DNA of 64,000 nucleotides. It comes from Deltaproteobacteria bacterium. Lineage in GTDB: Bacteria > Desulfobacterota > Deferrimicrobia > Deferrimicrobiales > Deferrimicrobiaceae. The position numbers and the translations under genes are program-made. Positions 45,200 through 53,265 of this stretch are shown piece after piece. Numbering within the stretch: the first letter of the stretch is position 1; every line of letters starts with the position of its first letter. Below the pieces are notes generated by a model that was not told the origin of the DNA, made no database searches, and saw only the letters and a program-made list of their open reading frames with translations. The stretch lies in the NCBI GenBank assembly GCA_016218975.1, contig JACRCO010000065.1:1-64000 (forward strand), in the 5' to 3' direction.

Positions 45200-45214
45200 C
45201 GCCCTTCCTCCTCT

Positions 45215-46171
45215 TTACTTTTGGGTGAACGGCTTGACGGCCTTCGCCAGTTCGCTTACGTCCCTGGAGAATGCCTTGACGGCATCCAGCGTGATCTGCC
45301 GCTCCATCACCAGTTCGACGAGTGTCTTGTCCGCTTCCCTCAGGGAGGCGACGGCCTTGAGCATCTTGCCCGTCACGCGGTCCAGGTTTTCCCTGGCGTC
45401 GTTCGCCATTGCGAGTCCCTCGATCAGGATCGCCCTGTCCGCGATGCTCCCTGGCTCCCGTTTCAGCACGTTGATCGACTCCCTTGCAAGACGATCCTGC
45501 ACGACGTCGACGCCGGACGCGAAGCCGGTTCCTTTGACGTTGAAATCATTTTCCAGGCTGTCGCAGAGATGCCGGACGAGAGGAGACATTTTCGGCACGA
45601 TTTCCCGTATCACCCGCTTTTTCCCGCTTTCGATCCAAAGCCCTCCCGCCATGGTCAGAAGCTTTCCCAGGCCCTCGACCTGTCCCGCGTCGAGCGGGTT
45701 TCCCGGGAATTTTTTTACACTCTCCATGAACGCGTCTGCCGCGGCGTTCAGCTCCTTCTCCTGCGACTTTTCCGAAAGCGCCTGGAGGAGGTTTCCGTAT
45801 GCGGTGAGCGTGTCCACTGCCTTCAGCCTTTTTTCAAGATTGTCCGGGTCGAGCCCCGAGTCCAGGTTAAGTTCCTCGGTGTAGAATTTCCGGTCTGCGG
45901 GCTTGCCGTCGGGTTTGGCCGCCGGCAGCTTCTTTCCTTCGATGGCCAGGCGCGTCGTCTTCATCATGATGACGTCGCTTCGGAATGCCTTGAACTGCTG
46001 CGCGCTCGCCGCACCCAGTGCACTGGAAGCCTGCGCGAAGGACCCTACGCCTTCCTTTTGGACATTCGTCAGTCCGCAGCTCGAAAGAAACCCGGCAAGC
46101 GCGATTCCGCAAAGGACTGCGGAGGCGATTCCACATCCGGAGGGCCTCGAGGCGACCGGCCTGATTACCAT
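45215..46171 (-). CDS. Hypothetical lipoprotein, helical
   Basis: 318 aa from the ATG at 46171, chosen because GGGGGAGGAG stands five bases upstream; the frame to 46216 is longer but unsupported. A signal peptide with lipobox LSSC (near residue 32) is followed by mostly helical sequence with many Lys/Glu pairs, e.g. SFAQASSALGAASAQQFKAF and GKMLKAVASLREADKTLVEL. No known family is recognised. First gene of the uncharacterised run 46171-41581. Confidence 0.7.
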   Translation of the reverse strand: MVIRPVASRPSGCGIASAVLCGIALAGFLSSCGLTNVQKEGVGSFAQASSALGAASAQQFKAFRSDVIMMKTTRLAIEGKKLPAAKPDGKPADRKFYTEELNLDSGLDPDNLEKRLKAVDTLTAYGNLLQALSEKSQEKELNAAADAFMESVKKFPGNPLDAGQVEGLGKLLTMAGGLWIESGKKRVIREIVPKMSPLVRHLCDSLENDFNVKGTGFASGVDVVQDRLARESINVLKREPGSIADRAILIEGLAMANDARENLDRVTGKMLKAVASLREADKTLVELVMERQITLDAVKAFSRDVSELAKAVKPFTQK

Positions 46172-46397
46172 GTATGCTCCTCCCCCCAGCGCACGATTCG
46201 GAGATTCGACGTTCAAGGCATAGATATCTTTTATCCGATAATGCAGAATTTATCACTTAACCGATGACATATTGGTGGCAAATTGATAAGTGACTGTTTA
46301 CATTAACTAATATCATTATATTTATATGCCGCGCGCATCGCTTGCGCTTCCACTTTTAATCGACCGGTATTATGGTGGACAGGGGGCATCGACGACA
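46172..46397. other. AT-rich divergent intergenic region
   Basis: Separates the unknown operon (minus) from the SRAP gene (plus) and should hold promoters for both. A short inverted pair TCACTTA/TAAGTGA spans about 46250-46294. No gene seen. Confidence 0.4.
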
Positions 46398-47078
46398 ATG
46401 TGCGGACGGTTTACGCTCTTCGAAGCCGATTCGATACTTTCCAGGGAATTCGGTGCGGATATATCCGCGAGCCCGACCCCTCGATACAATATCGCCCCTT
46501 CTCAACAGGTCCTTGCCGTTCGCGTATCGCCCGGAACGGAAAAGCGGGAGTTTGCCTGGTTGCGCTGGGGATTGATTCCTCGATGGGCGAAAGATCCGTC
46601 CATCGGCAATCGCATGATCAATGCACGCGCCGAAACCGTCGCCGGGAAACCGGCCTTCCGTGACGCTTTCAAGCGCCGGAGGTGCCTGATCCCTGCGAGC
46701 GGATTCTACGAGTGGATGAAGGGGGAGCGCAGGAAACAACCCCATTACATCCGCTTGAAGAACCGCCGCCCGTTCGGGATAGGCGGGCTTTGGGAACAAT
46801 GGCAGGGACCGGGCGATCCGCCGATCGAAAGCTGCACGCTGCTCACCACTGAAGCGAACGAAACGATTTCCCCGCTGCATGACAGGATGCCCGTGATCTT
46901 GCCGCCCGAATCCTACGATCTATGGCTGAATTCGGAGGTAATGGACCGCGAACTCCTGCTGCCTATCCTGCGTCCCTTCCCCGCCGATGAAATGGAAGCG
47001 TTCCCCGTCGGATTCCGGGTAAACGATCCGAAGGTAGATAATCCGCGTTGCATCGATCCGATTGACGCCTCTCATTGA
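46398..47078 (+). CDS. SOS response-associated peptidase / abasic-site sensor (SRAP, YedK-like)
   Basis: 226 aa from the ATG at 46398; after Met removal, Cys2 of MCGRFTLFE becomes the catalytic N-terminus that forms a thiazolidine link with abasic sites in single-stranded DNA. Other family marks: PRYNIAPSQQVLAV (Asn), LRWGLIPRWAKDP, MINARAETVAGKPAFRDAFK, RRCLIPASGFYEWM (the Glu of FYEW) and SPLHDRMPVIL (the His). The whole SRAP domain is present. It is transcribed apart from the minus-strand neighbour; no clear LexA box was seen. Confidence 0.93.
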   Translation: MCGRFTLFEADSILSREFGADISASPTPRYNIAPSQQVLAVRVSPGTEKREFAWLRWGLIPRWAKDPSIGNRMINARAETVAGKPAFRDAFKRRRCLIPASGFYEWMKGERRKQPHYIRLKNRRPFGIGGLWEQWQGPGDPPIESCTLLTTEANETISPLHDRMPVILPPESYDLWLNSEVMDRELLLPILRPFPADEMEAFPVGFRVNDPKVDNPRCIDPIDASH

Positions 47079-47142
47079 CCGCTACCCGGATCCCCCGACC
47101 TGCAAGAGGAATCGAAAATGAAGGGACAGCGAGGATCGGACG

Positions 47143-48144
47143 ATGAAAGGGAGAGTGTTCGCACTTGTTCCATTCCTGGTCGCGGCGTGGATATCCGCTG
47201 CGTCGGCAACTGTGTCGATCCAGGAGTACGATATTCCGACGCCAGCTTCCTTTCCCCACGATCCTGCCGTCGGCCCCGACGGATCGCTTTGGTATACGGG
47301 AATGCGATCGAACATGCTGGGGCGTCTCGATCCGAAAACCGGAAAGATCCGCGAGTATCCGATAAAAACACCGGAATCGGGTCTGCACGGGCTGGCGGCC
47401 GACAAGGACGGGAACATCTGGTTCACCGCCAGCTACAAGGGATACATAGGCAAGCTGGATCCGGCGACCGGTCAGGTCACCGAGTACCCGATGCCCGACC
47501 CGGGTGCGCGCGATCCGCATACGCCGGCGTTCGACGGCAAGGGAATTCTTTGGTTTACGGTCCAGTCGGGGAACTTCGTGGGGAGACTCGATCCCGAAAC
47601 CGGCAAAATCACCCTTATTCGCCCTCCAACGGCCGGCGCCCGTCCTTACGGAATCGTAGTCGATGCGAAGGGTATCCCGTTTTTTTGCGAATTCGGCACG
47701 AACAGGATCGGCAGGATCGACCCCGCAACCATGACGATCACCGAGTACCGACTGCCGGAAGGGGCCAGGCCGCGGAGGCTCGCCGTCGCGCCTGACGGGC
47801 TCGTATATTACACCGACTACTCGCGCGGTTACCTTGGGCGCCTGGAACCCGACAGCGGAAAGACGGAAGAATGGCCGTCGCCCGGAGGCAAGGGGTCGAA
47901 ACCGTACGGGATCGCGGTCGGGACAATTGGCGAGGTCTGGTACAGCGAGTCGGGACCCGAACCGAACACGATCGTGATGTTCGATCCGAAAACGAAGGCG
48001 TTTTCGCGCTGGGCGATCCCTTCGGGCGGTAAAGTGATCCGCCACATGGCAGCGGCGCCTTCAGGGGATATCTTCATTGCATGCAGCGGAGCCAACAAGG
48101 TCGGGATCGTAAATACCGGTCTTGCGCGAACGAACGGCAAATAA
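47143..48144 (+). CDS. Vgb/SMP-30-like beta-propeller protein, exported
   Basis: 333 aa. Signal peptide 1-22 (ending SAASATV), then propeller blades of the same type and order as the protein at 8739-9719 (GNIWFTASYKGYIGKLDPAT, KGIPFFCEFGTNRIGRIDP, GLVYYTDYSRGYLGRLEPDS). The two proteins are clearly recent paralogues. No lipobox Cys is seen here, unlike its relative. Resembles virginiamycin B lyase, but the substrate is unknown. Confidence 0.85.
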   Translation: MKGRVFALVPFLVAAWISAASATVSIQEYDIPTPASFPHDPAVGPDGSLWYTGMRSNMLGRLDPKTGKIREYPIKTPESGLHGLAADKDGNIWFTASYKGYIGKLDPATGQVTEYPMPDPGARDPHTPAFDGKGILWFTVQSGNFVGRLDPETGKITLIRPPTAGARPYGIVVDAKGIPFFCEFGTNRIGRIDPATMTITEYRLPEGARPRRLAVAPDGLVYYTDYSRGYLGRLEPDSGKTEEWPSPGGKGSKPYGIAVGTIGEVWYSESGPEPNTIVMFDPKTKAFSRWAIPSGGKVIRHMAAAPSGDIFIACSGANKVGIVNTGLARTNGK

Positions 48145-48212
48145 ATCTTCCGCCGGAATTTCCCGGCGGAGCATCCAACCATAAGAAACGGGAATGCGAC
48201 GCGAGGGAACCC

Positions 48213-49439
48213 ATGGCCACGTTCTCAAAGGTCGTCGAATTGCGGGGTCACATCATAGACTCCCTCACCTTTCCCAAGGTCCTGGACGAGATCCTGGACC
48301 ACGGCGCCGAGTACGAAACGGAAGAGATCGACGTCGGAAAGAAGCGCCAGGACCCGAGCTACGCACGCATCCGGATCACTGCGCCGTCGGAGGAGGTCCT
48401 GCTCAAGGTCCTCGGGCACATCCGGCGCCTGGGGGCCATGGCGGTCGAAGAAGAGGAAGTACGCCTGGATCCGGCTCCGGGCGACGGCTTCTTTCCCGAC
48501 GGCTTCTATGCGACTACAAATCTTCCCACCTGGGTTCGGCACGGAGGCCGCTGGCTGGAAGTCGAAGACCTCTGTATGGACAGCGGTATCCGGGTGCTCC
48601 CTGAGGAAGGCCGGGCGGCCTGCGTCAAAATGTACCAGGTCAAGGCAGGCGACTTTCTGGTGGCGGGTCAAGAAGGCGTCCGCGTGGAGCCCCTGAGGAA
48701 GGAGCTCTCCCGCCGCGGGCTCTTCGAGTTCATGTCCAGCACCGTCTCACCCGAGAAACCGAAGGTGCTTATCATCGATGAGATAGCCCGGGAGATTAGG
48801 CGGATAAAGATGGAAGGCGGGGGACGGATTCTCTGGGTTCTGGGGCCGGCCCTGGTACATACGGGAGCCCGGGACTGTTTCAGCGCCCTCATCGAAGCCG
48901 GGTACGTGGACGCGGTCTTCGCGGGGAACGGTCTCGCCGCGCACGATATCGAAGTTTCCCTGTACGGCACTTCCCTCGGCGTATCGACCAGGGGGGGAAA
49001 GATCCTCCCGCGGGGACACGAGCACCATCTCCGCGCCATCAATTTCATCCGGTCCGTGGGGGGGATCTCGCGGGCGATCGAGCTGGGTCATCTTTCAGAC
49101 GGCATCATGCATGGCCTCGTCAAGGCCGGAATCCCATACGTTCTTGCCGGCTCCATCCGCGACGACGGCCCCTTGCCGGAAGTGATCACCGACGCCGTCG
49201 AGGCCCAAAAGCGGATGCGGGAGCTCTGCCGGGGGGTGTCCATGGCCGTGATGATCGCCACCATGCTCCACTCCATCGCCACGGGCAACCTGCTGCCCGC
49301 GAAGGTCCGCACGGTGTGCGTGGACATCCAGTCCGAAATGGTGACCAAGTTGGCCGACCGGGGGACCCATCAGTCGCTGGGCCTGGTAACCGATGCCGAG
49401 CTGTTTCTGCGCGAGCTCGCCGGGAAGCTCAAGGGATGA
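48213..49439 (+). CDS. TIGR00300/LOR-SDH-type ornithine cyclodeaminase
   Basis: 408 aa. The N-terminal LOR/SDH-like region (TFSKVVELRGHIIDSLTFPK, GAEYETEEIDVG) and the C-terminal nucleotide-binding region (RILWVLGPALVHTGARDCFS, VDAVFAGNGLAAHDIEVSLY, GHEHHLRAINFIRSVGGISR) match TIGR00300 proteins. An archaeal member and the C-terminal half of cyanobacterial AgrE/ArgZ convert ornithine to proline and ammonia with NAD. Here it is a separate gene, directly followed (start adjacent to its stop) by the arginine-dihydrolase-like gene. Proline made here could be used by PutA at 36-39 kb. The activity is inferred from homology. Confidence 0.88.
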   Translation: MATFSKVVELRGHIIDSLTFPKVLDEILDHGAEYETEEIDVGKKRQDPSYARIRITAPSEEVLLKVLGHIRRLGAMAVEEEEVRLDPAPGDGFFPDGFYATTNLPTWVRHGGRWLEVEDLCMDSGIRVLPEEGRAACVKMYQVKAGDFLVAGQEGVRVEPLRKELSRRGLFEFMSSTVSPEKPKVLIIDEIAREIRRIKMEGGGRILWVLGPALVHTGARDCFSALIEAGYVDAVFAGNGLAAHDIEVSLYGTSLGVSTRGGKILPRGHEHHLRAINFIRSVGGISRAIELGHLSDGIMHGLVKAGIPYVLAGSIRDDGPLPEVITDAVEAQKRMRELCRGVSMAVMIATMLHSIATGNLLPAKVRTVCVDIQSEMVTKLADRGTHQSLGLVTDAELFLRELAGKLKG

Positions 49440-50294
49440 ATGAACGGGCCGATCGGCCCGATGACACGCATAGCCCGCATTTCTGACGGGGGGGCTTCCT
49501 TGCGCCGCATCCTCATGTGCGAACCGGCCTACTACGGCATCGAGTACGAGATCAACCCATGGATGTCCCGCGCGCGCCAGGCCGATCCCGCCCGTGCCCG
49601 GAAACAGTGGGAGGACCTCTACAACCTGCTCGAAAATAAACTGGGGCTTTCGGTCTCGCTCCTTGCGCCGGTCGAGGGGGTCCCCGACCTCGTCTTCACC
49701 GCGAACGCCGGCCTGGTCCGCGGGAACACCTTCATCCCGAGCAACTTCCGGCATCCCGAGCGCCGCGCGGAAGCCCCGGTCTTCCGGCGTTGGTTCGAAA
49801 AGGAAGGCTACGATATCCGCCCCCTTCCCGCGGACCTTCCCTTCGAGGGGGAGGGCGACGCTATCGAGGTCGGCGGCGAGATGTTCTGCGGCTACCGGCT
49901 CCGCTCAGACATCCGCACCCATGTCCACCTCGGAGAGTTCGTGGGAAAGCGGGTCCTGTCGCTCGAGCTCGTGGATCCACGCTTCTATCACCTGGACACC
50001 TGCTTCTGCCCGCTCGCGGAGGACGCCGTAGCCTGCTATCGTCCCGCCCTCGATCCTTATGCCCTTAAGGTGATCGAGACCTACGTGCCCCGGATGGTCG
50101 AAATCTCCAGGGAGGACGCGCTCCGGTTCGCCTGCAATGCCGTGGTGGCGGGGAAAAAGGTCGTGCTGAACGCCGGCTGCGGGGATTTCAGGCGGAGCCT
50201 TCGGAAGTCGGGATACGAGGTGTGGGAGACGGACCTCTCGGAGTTCATAAAGGCCGGCGGCGCCGCAAAGTGCCTGGTGCTTTTCCTGGATTGA
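49440..50294 (+). CDS. Arginine-dihydrolase/DDAH-like amidinotransferase-fold enzyme
   Basis: 284 aa, guanidine-modifying superfamily (alpha/beta propeller). Motifs: VPDLVFTANAGLV (Asn), FEGEGDAIEVGG (Glu/Asp), His in YHLDTCFCPLA, and nucleophile Cys (about residue 247) in VVLNAGCGDFRRS. The FTANAG/HLDT/NAGC pattern is that of the arginine-guanidine-removing part of cyanobacterial AgrE/ArgZ rather than ordinary arginine deiminase. The ATG at 49440 follows the stop of the ornithine cyclodeaminase without a gap. Likely reaction: arginine to ornithine plus CO2 and ammonia; citrulline formation is the alternative. Confidence 0.85.
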   Translation: MNGPIGPMTRIARISDGGASLRRILMCEPAYYGIEYEINPWMSRARQADPARARKQWEDLYNLLENKLGLSVSLLAPVEGVPDLVFTANAGLVRGNTFIPSNFRHPERRAEAPVFRRWFEKEGYDIRPLPADLPFEGEGDAIEVGGEMFCGYRLRSDIRTHVHLGEFVGKRVLSLELVDPRFYHLDTCFCPLAEDAVACYRPALDPYALKVIETYVPRMVEISREDALRFACNAVVAGKKVVLNAGCGDFRRSLRKSGYEVWETDLSEFIKAGGAAKCLVLFLD

Positions 50295-50331
50295 CGGAGG
50301 GGAAGACCACATCTAATGATCAGAGGGGATC

Positions 50332-50964
50332 ATGAAGTATTTCACCGACCGCAGGGATGCCGGGAAACGATTGGCCTCGGCTCTTGAGCGATACGCGGGC
50401 CGCAGGGACACGATTGTCCTGGGGCTCCCCCGCGGCGGAGTTGCCGTGGCCTACGAGGTTGCAAGAGGGATCGGCGCACCCCTTGACCTGCTTCTCGTCC
50501 GGAAGCTCGGCGTGCCGGGCCAGGAGGAGCTGGCGATGGGGGCGATAGCCTCCGGCGGGATACGGGTGTTGAACGACGACGTTGTTCGCATCGCTGGAAT
50601 CACCCCCGAGGAAATCGCGGCCGTCGAGTCGAGGGAACAGCGTGAGCTGGAGAGACGGGAGCGCGCATACCGCGGGGAGCGGCCGCCGCCCGATCTCCGT
50701 GGCCGCACTGTCGTTCTCGTCGACGACGGCCTGGCGACCGGCGCCACGATGCGTGCGGCCGTCCATGCAGCGCGTTCCCTGGGAGCTGTGCGTATCGTCG
50801 TCGCCGTGCCCGGTGCGCCCGCCGAAACGGCGGAATCCATCTCGCGTGAAGCGGACGAGTTTGTGGTTCTGGCCGTGCCGGAACCGTTCTGCTCGGTCGG
50901 GACGATGTACGAAACCTTTGCCCAGGTCGCCGACCAGGAGGTCCGCGGATTCCTCGCGGCATGA
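50332..50964 (+). CDS. Phosphoribosyltransferase-domain protein
   Basis: 210 aa. Type I PRTase fold: IVLGLPRGGVAVAYEVARGI, DLLLVRKLGVPGQEELAMGA, a long helical hood insertion (GITPEEIAAVESREQRELER) and the PRPP loop TVVLVDDGLATGATMRAAVH (about 125-144). GAGGGG precedes the ATG. Stand-alone PRTases of this type are common; the base substrate is unknown. Confidence 0.9.
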   Translation: MKYFTDRRDAGKRLASALERYAGRRDTIVLGLPRGGVAVAYEVARGIGAPLDLLLVRKLGVPGQEELAMGAIASGGIRVLNDDVVRIAGITPEEIAAVESREQRELERRERAYRGERPPPDLRGRTVVLVDDGLATGATMRAAVHAARSLGAVRIVVAVPGAPAETAESISREADEFVVLAVPEPFCSVGTMYETFAQVADQEVRGFLAA

Positions 50965-51047
50965 CGGTGGAACCGAATCCGTCTCCCAGCATCCAACCGG
51001 GGGCGGCCGGGTGATCCAAACCATCCATCGGAACGGAGGGCGTGATG

Positions 51048-51236
51048 ATGATCGTTTGCGAACAATGCTTGTATTGGGTGAAGGCGAAGGCGTGTCCGGA
51101 GTGCAAAGCGGCATCCGAAGAAAGCCGCGAATGCCGCCGGAACGCGCCCGAACCCGTCTCGGACAAGAACGAAATGATAGCCTATTGGCCGCACACCCGC
51201 GTGAGCGACGGATGCGGGGAAGGCATGAAAATATAG
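51048..51236 (+). CDS. Small cysteine-rich protein, probable metal-binding
   Basis: 62 aa. Six Cys (C-E-Q-C, A-C-P-E-C, E-C-R-R, D-G-C-G-E-G) spaced as in small zinc-ribbon or iron-sulfur proteins; the end YWPHTRVSDGCGEG resembles known short C-x2-C...W-P...CGE proteins. GGAGGG with seven bases to the ATG at 51048 is preferred over starts at 51042 and 51045. It follows the phosphoribosyltransferase on the same strand. Function unknown. Confidence 0.6.
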   Translation: MIVCEQCLYWVKAKACPECKAASEESRECRRNAPEPVSDKNEMIAYWPHTRVSDGCGEGMKI

Positions 51237-51385
51237 GGAATCCACCTGCCGGGCAGCAAGAGTCACCCCGGCCGCCTGATTTTTTTACCATTCCGGTATT
51301 CAAACGGACCTGCCCGGGTGCGCTTCCTGCCGACGACGGGGGAAACCCCGAGGGGGTGATATATTGTTTGTTACGGGAGGACAGC

Positions 51386-52450
51386 GTGAATCCGCAGTTT
51401 CCTTGCGTCGGCAAGGTATCTTCCGAAATCTTCGATGAAATCATCCTTCCCCGGCTGGGTCTGAAACGCCCGGAGATCCTCGTGGGTCCCCATCACGGTG
51501 TGGATGTCGGGGTCGTCGACCTGGGGAACGGTCAAGTGATGGTGACGACAACGGACCCGATTTTCGTCGTCCCCCCTTACGGGTGGGAGCGTTCGGGCTG
51601 GTTCGCGGTCCACATCCTGGCCTCCGATGCGGCCACGTCGGGAATCCGGCCGCAATATATCACCATGGATCTGAATCTCCCTCTCTCCATGTCCCGGGAG
51701 TGCCTTGAAGCGTTGTGGGCGGCGGTGCACAGGGAGTGCGGCAAGTTAGGCATGGCAATCCTGTCGGGACACACCGGCCGCTATCAAGGATGCGAATATC
51801 CGATGATCGGCGGCGCCACAGTCATCGGAATAGGTCCCAGGGACCGGTATGTGACCCCCATGATGGCGCGGCCGGGAGACGTCGTAATCGTCACCAAAGG
51901 GGCGGCCATCGAAACCGCCGGACTGTTCGCCGTCACCTTTCCCCGGGTGGTGGCGGAACGATACGGGGAAAAAGCCGCGCGGGATGCGGAGGAGATTTTC
52001 TGGCAGATGTCGGTCGTTGAGGACGCCTTCACCGCGGCTGAAGCCGGGGTGAGAGACGCCGGCGTGACGGCGATGCACGATGCCACCGAGTGCGGCGTGT
52101 GGGGCGGTCTTTTCGAGGTCGCCAGGGCGTCGGCAGTCGGCATGACCATCGACAAGGACAAGATCATCGTGCAGGACCTGGTGGGGAAGGTGTGCGAACT
52201 GTTCGGAGTCGACCCGTATTCGTCGATCAGCGAGGGGACGCTGATCATCGCCTGCCGGCCGCACAAGGCGCAGGAAGTGATCCGTCGGTTAAGCGACAAA
52301 GGGATTCCCTCCAGCATGGTGGGTGAGATCATGGAATCGAAGGATGGATTGCGAGTCTTCGAAAAGGGAACGGCTCACGAATTGACCCATCCCGGGGTGG
52401 ATCCGTTTTGGGCCGCCTTCGGCAATGCGGCCACGCAGGAGACGCGTTGA
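51386..52450 (+). CDS. AIR-synthase/HypE-like ATP-binding protein
   Basis: 354 aa from a GTG at 51386 (GGGAGG eight bases upstream). The PurM/HypE/ThiL superfamily fold is seen: PHHGVDVGVVDLGNGQVMVT, TTDPIFVV, ILASDAATSGIRPQYITMDL, HTGRYQGCEYPMIGGATVIG, MARPGDVVIVTKGAAIETAG and AGVTAMHDATECGVWGGLFE. Members bind ATP and phosphorylate or activate a carboxamide-type substrate. No HypE-specific C-terminal Cys is present. The next gene is thiD with its start inside the stop of this one, which suggests a role linked to HMP or thiamine metabolism. Confidence 0.85.
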   Translation: MNPQFPCVGKVSSEIFDEIILPRLGLKRPEILVGPHHGVDVGVVDLGNGQVMVTTTDPIFVVPPYGWERSGWFAVHILASDAATSGIRPQYITMDLNLPLSMSRECLEALWAAVHRECGKLGMAILSGHTGRYQGCEYPMIGGATVIGIGPRDRYVTPMMARPGDVVIVTKGAAIETAGLFAVTFPRVVAERYGEKAARDAEEIFWQMSVVEDAFTAAEAGVRDAGVTAMHDATECGVWGGLFEVARASAVGMTIDKDKIIVQDLVGKVCELFGVDPYSSISEGTLIIACRPHKAQEVIRRLSDKGIPSSMVGEIMESKDGLRVFEKGTAHELTHPGVDPFWAAFGNAATQETR

Positions 52451-53256
52451 CCGTCAAGATCGATAAGGCACTGACCATAGCCGGCTCCGACAGCGGCGGA
52501 GGCGCCGGAATCCAGGCGGACCTCAAGACGTTCACGGCCTTCGGCGTTTACGGGATGTCGGCAATAACCGCTCTCACGGCCCAGAATACCGTTGGGGTGC
52601 AGGGAATTTTCGACGTTTCGCCGGAATTCGTCCGGGAGCAGATTCGAAGCGTCATGACCGACATCGGCGCCGATGCCGCCAAGACCGGGATGCTGTCCAA
52701 TGCGGAAATCGTCAAGGCGGTGGCGGAAGCGGTCCGCGAATTCCGGATTCCCAACCTGGTCGTCGACCCTGTCATGGTCGCCAAGAGCGGCGCTACCCTG
52801 CTGGCGCCGGAAGCCCGCAAGGCGCTCGCCCAGGAACTGCTTCCGCTTGCGACCGTAATCACCCCCAATATTTTCGAGGCCGAGGCGATTCTTGGCCGCC
52901 GGATCGAAGATCTGGACGCCATGAAGAATGCCGCGCGGGAACTGAAAAACATCGGTTGTCGATGGGTGGTCTTGAAGGGCGGACATCTGGACATCGAATC
53001 CCGGGCCATCGACGTCCTGTGCGGCGGGCGGGAACTCATCCTGTTCCGGTCGCCGCGATTGAAAACCTCCTGCGTCCACGGAAGCGGCTGCACTTTCGCC
53101 TCTGCGATCACCGCCGGACTGGCCAAGGGGCTGACGCCGCCGGAGGCGGTCGGACGGGCCAAGGATTATGTCACCGAGGCCATCCGAAACGGATTTTCCA
53201 TCGGAAGCGGACAAGGTCCCACCGACCACCTGACAGGCGTATCGAGCAAATGGTAG
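52447..53256 (+). CDS. thiD: Hydroxymethylpyrimidine (phosphate) kinase ThiD
   Basis: 269 aa. Ribokinase-like fold of ThiD: ALTIAGSDSGGGAGIQADLK (about 7-26), VDPVMVAKSGATLL (anion loop region), TPNIFEAEAILG, VLKGGHL and the terminal SCVHGSGCTFASAITAGLAK with the catalytic Asp/Cys equivalent. It phosphorylates HMP and HMP-P for thiamine synthesis. The start is a TTG at 52447 that overlaps the TGA of the AIR-synthase-like gene, preceded by AGGAGA; the longer frame to 52408 is inside the previous gene. It ends nine bases from the convergent nuoN. Confidence 0.92.
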   Translation: MTVKIDKALTIAGSDSGGGAGIQADLKTFTAFGVYGMSAITALTAQNTVGVQGIFDVSPEFVREQIRSVMTDIGADAAKTGMLSNAEIVKAVAEAVREFRIPNLVVDPVMVAKSGATLLAPEARKALAQELLPLATVITPNIFEAEAILGRRIEDLDAMKNAARELKNIGCRWVVLKGGHLDIESRAIDVLCGGRELILFRSPRLKTSCVHGSGCTFASAITAGLAKGLTPPEAVGRAKDYVTEAIRNGFSIGSGQGPTDHLTGVSSKW

Positions 53257-53265
53257 CCGGACGAC

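Noticed and set aside
50582-51385. Long frame fusing upstream DNA to the AIR-synthase-like protein
   Set aside because: It crosses the phosphoribosyltransferase gene in another frame; the GTG at 51386 with GGGAGG fits the family start.
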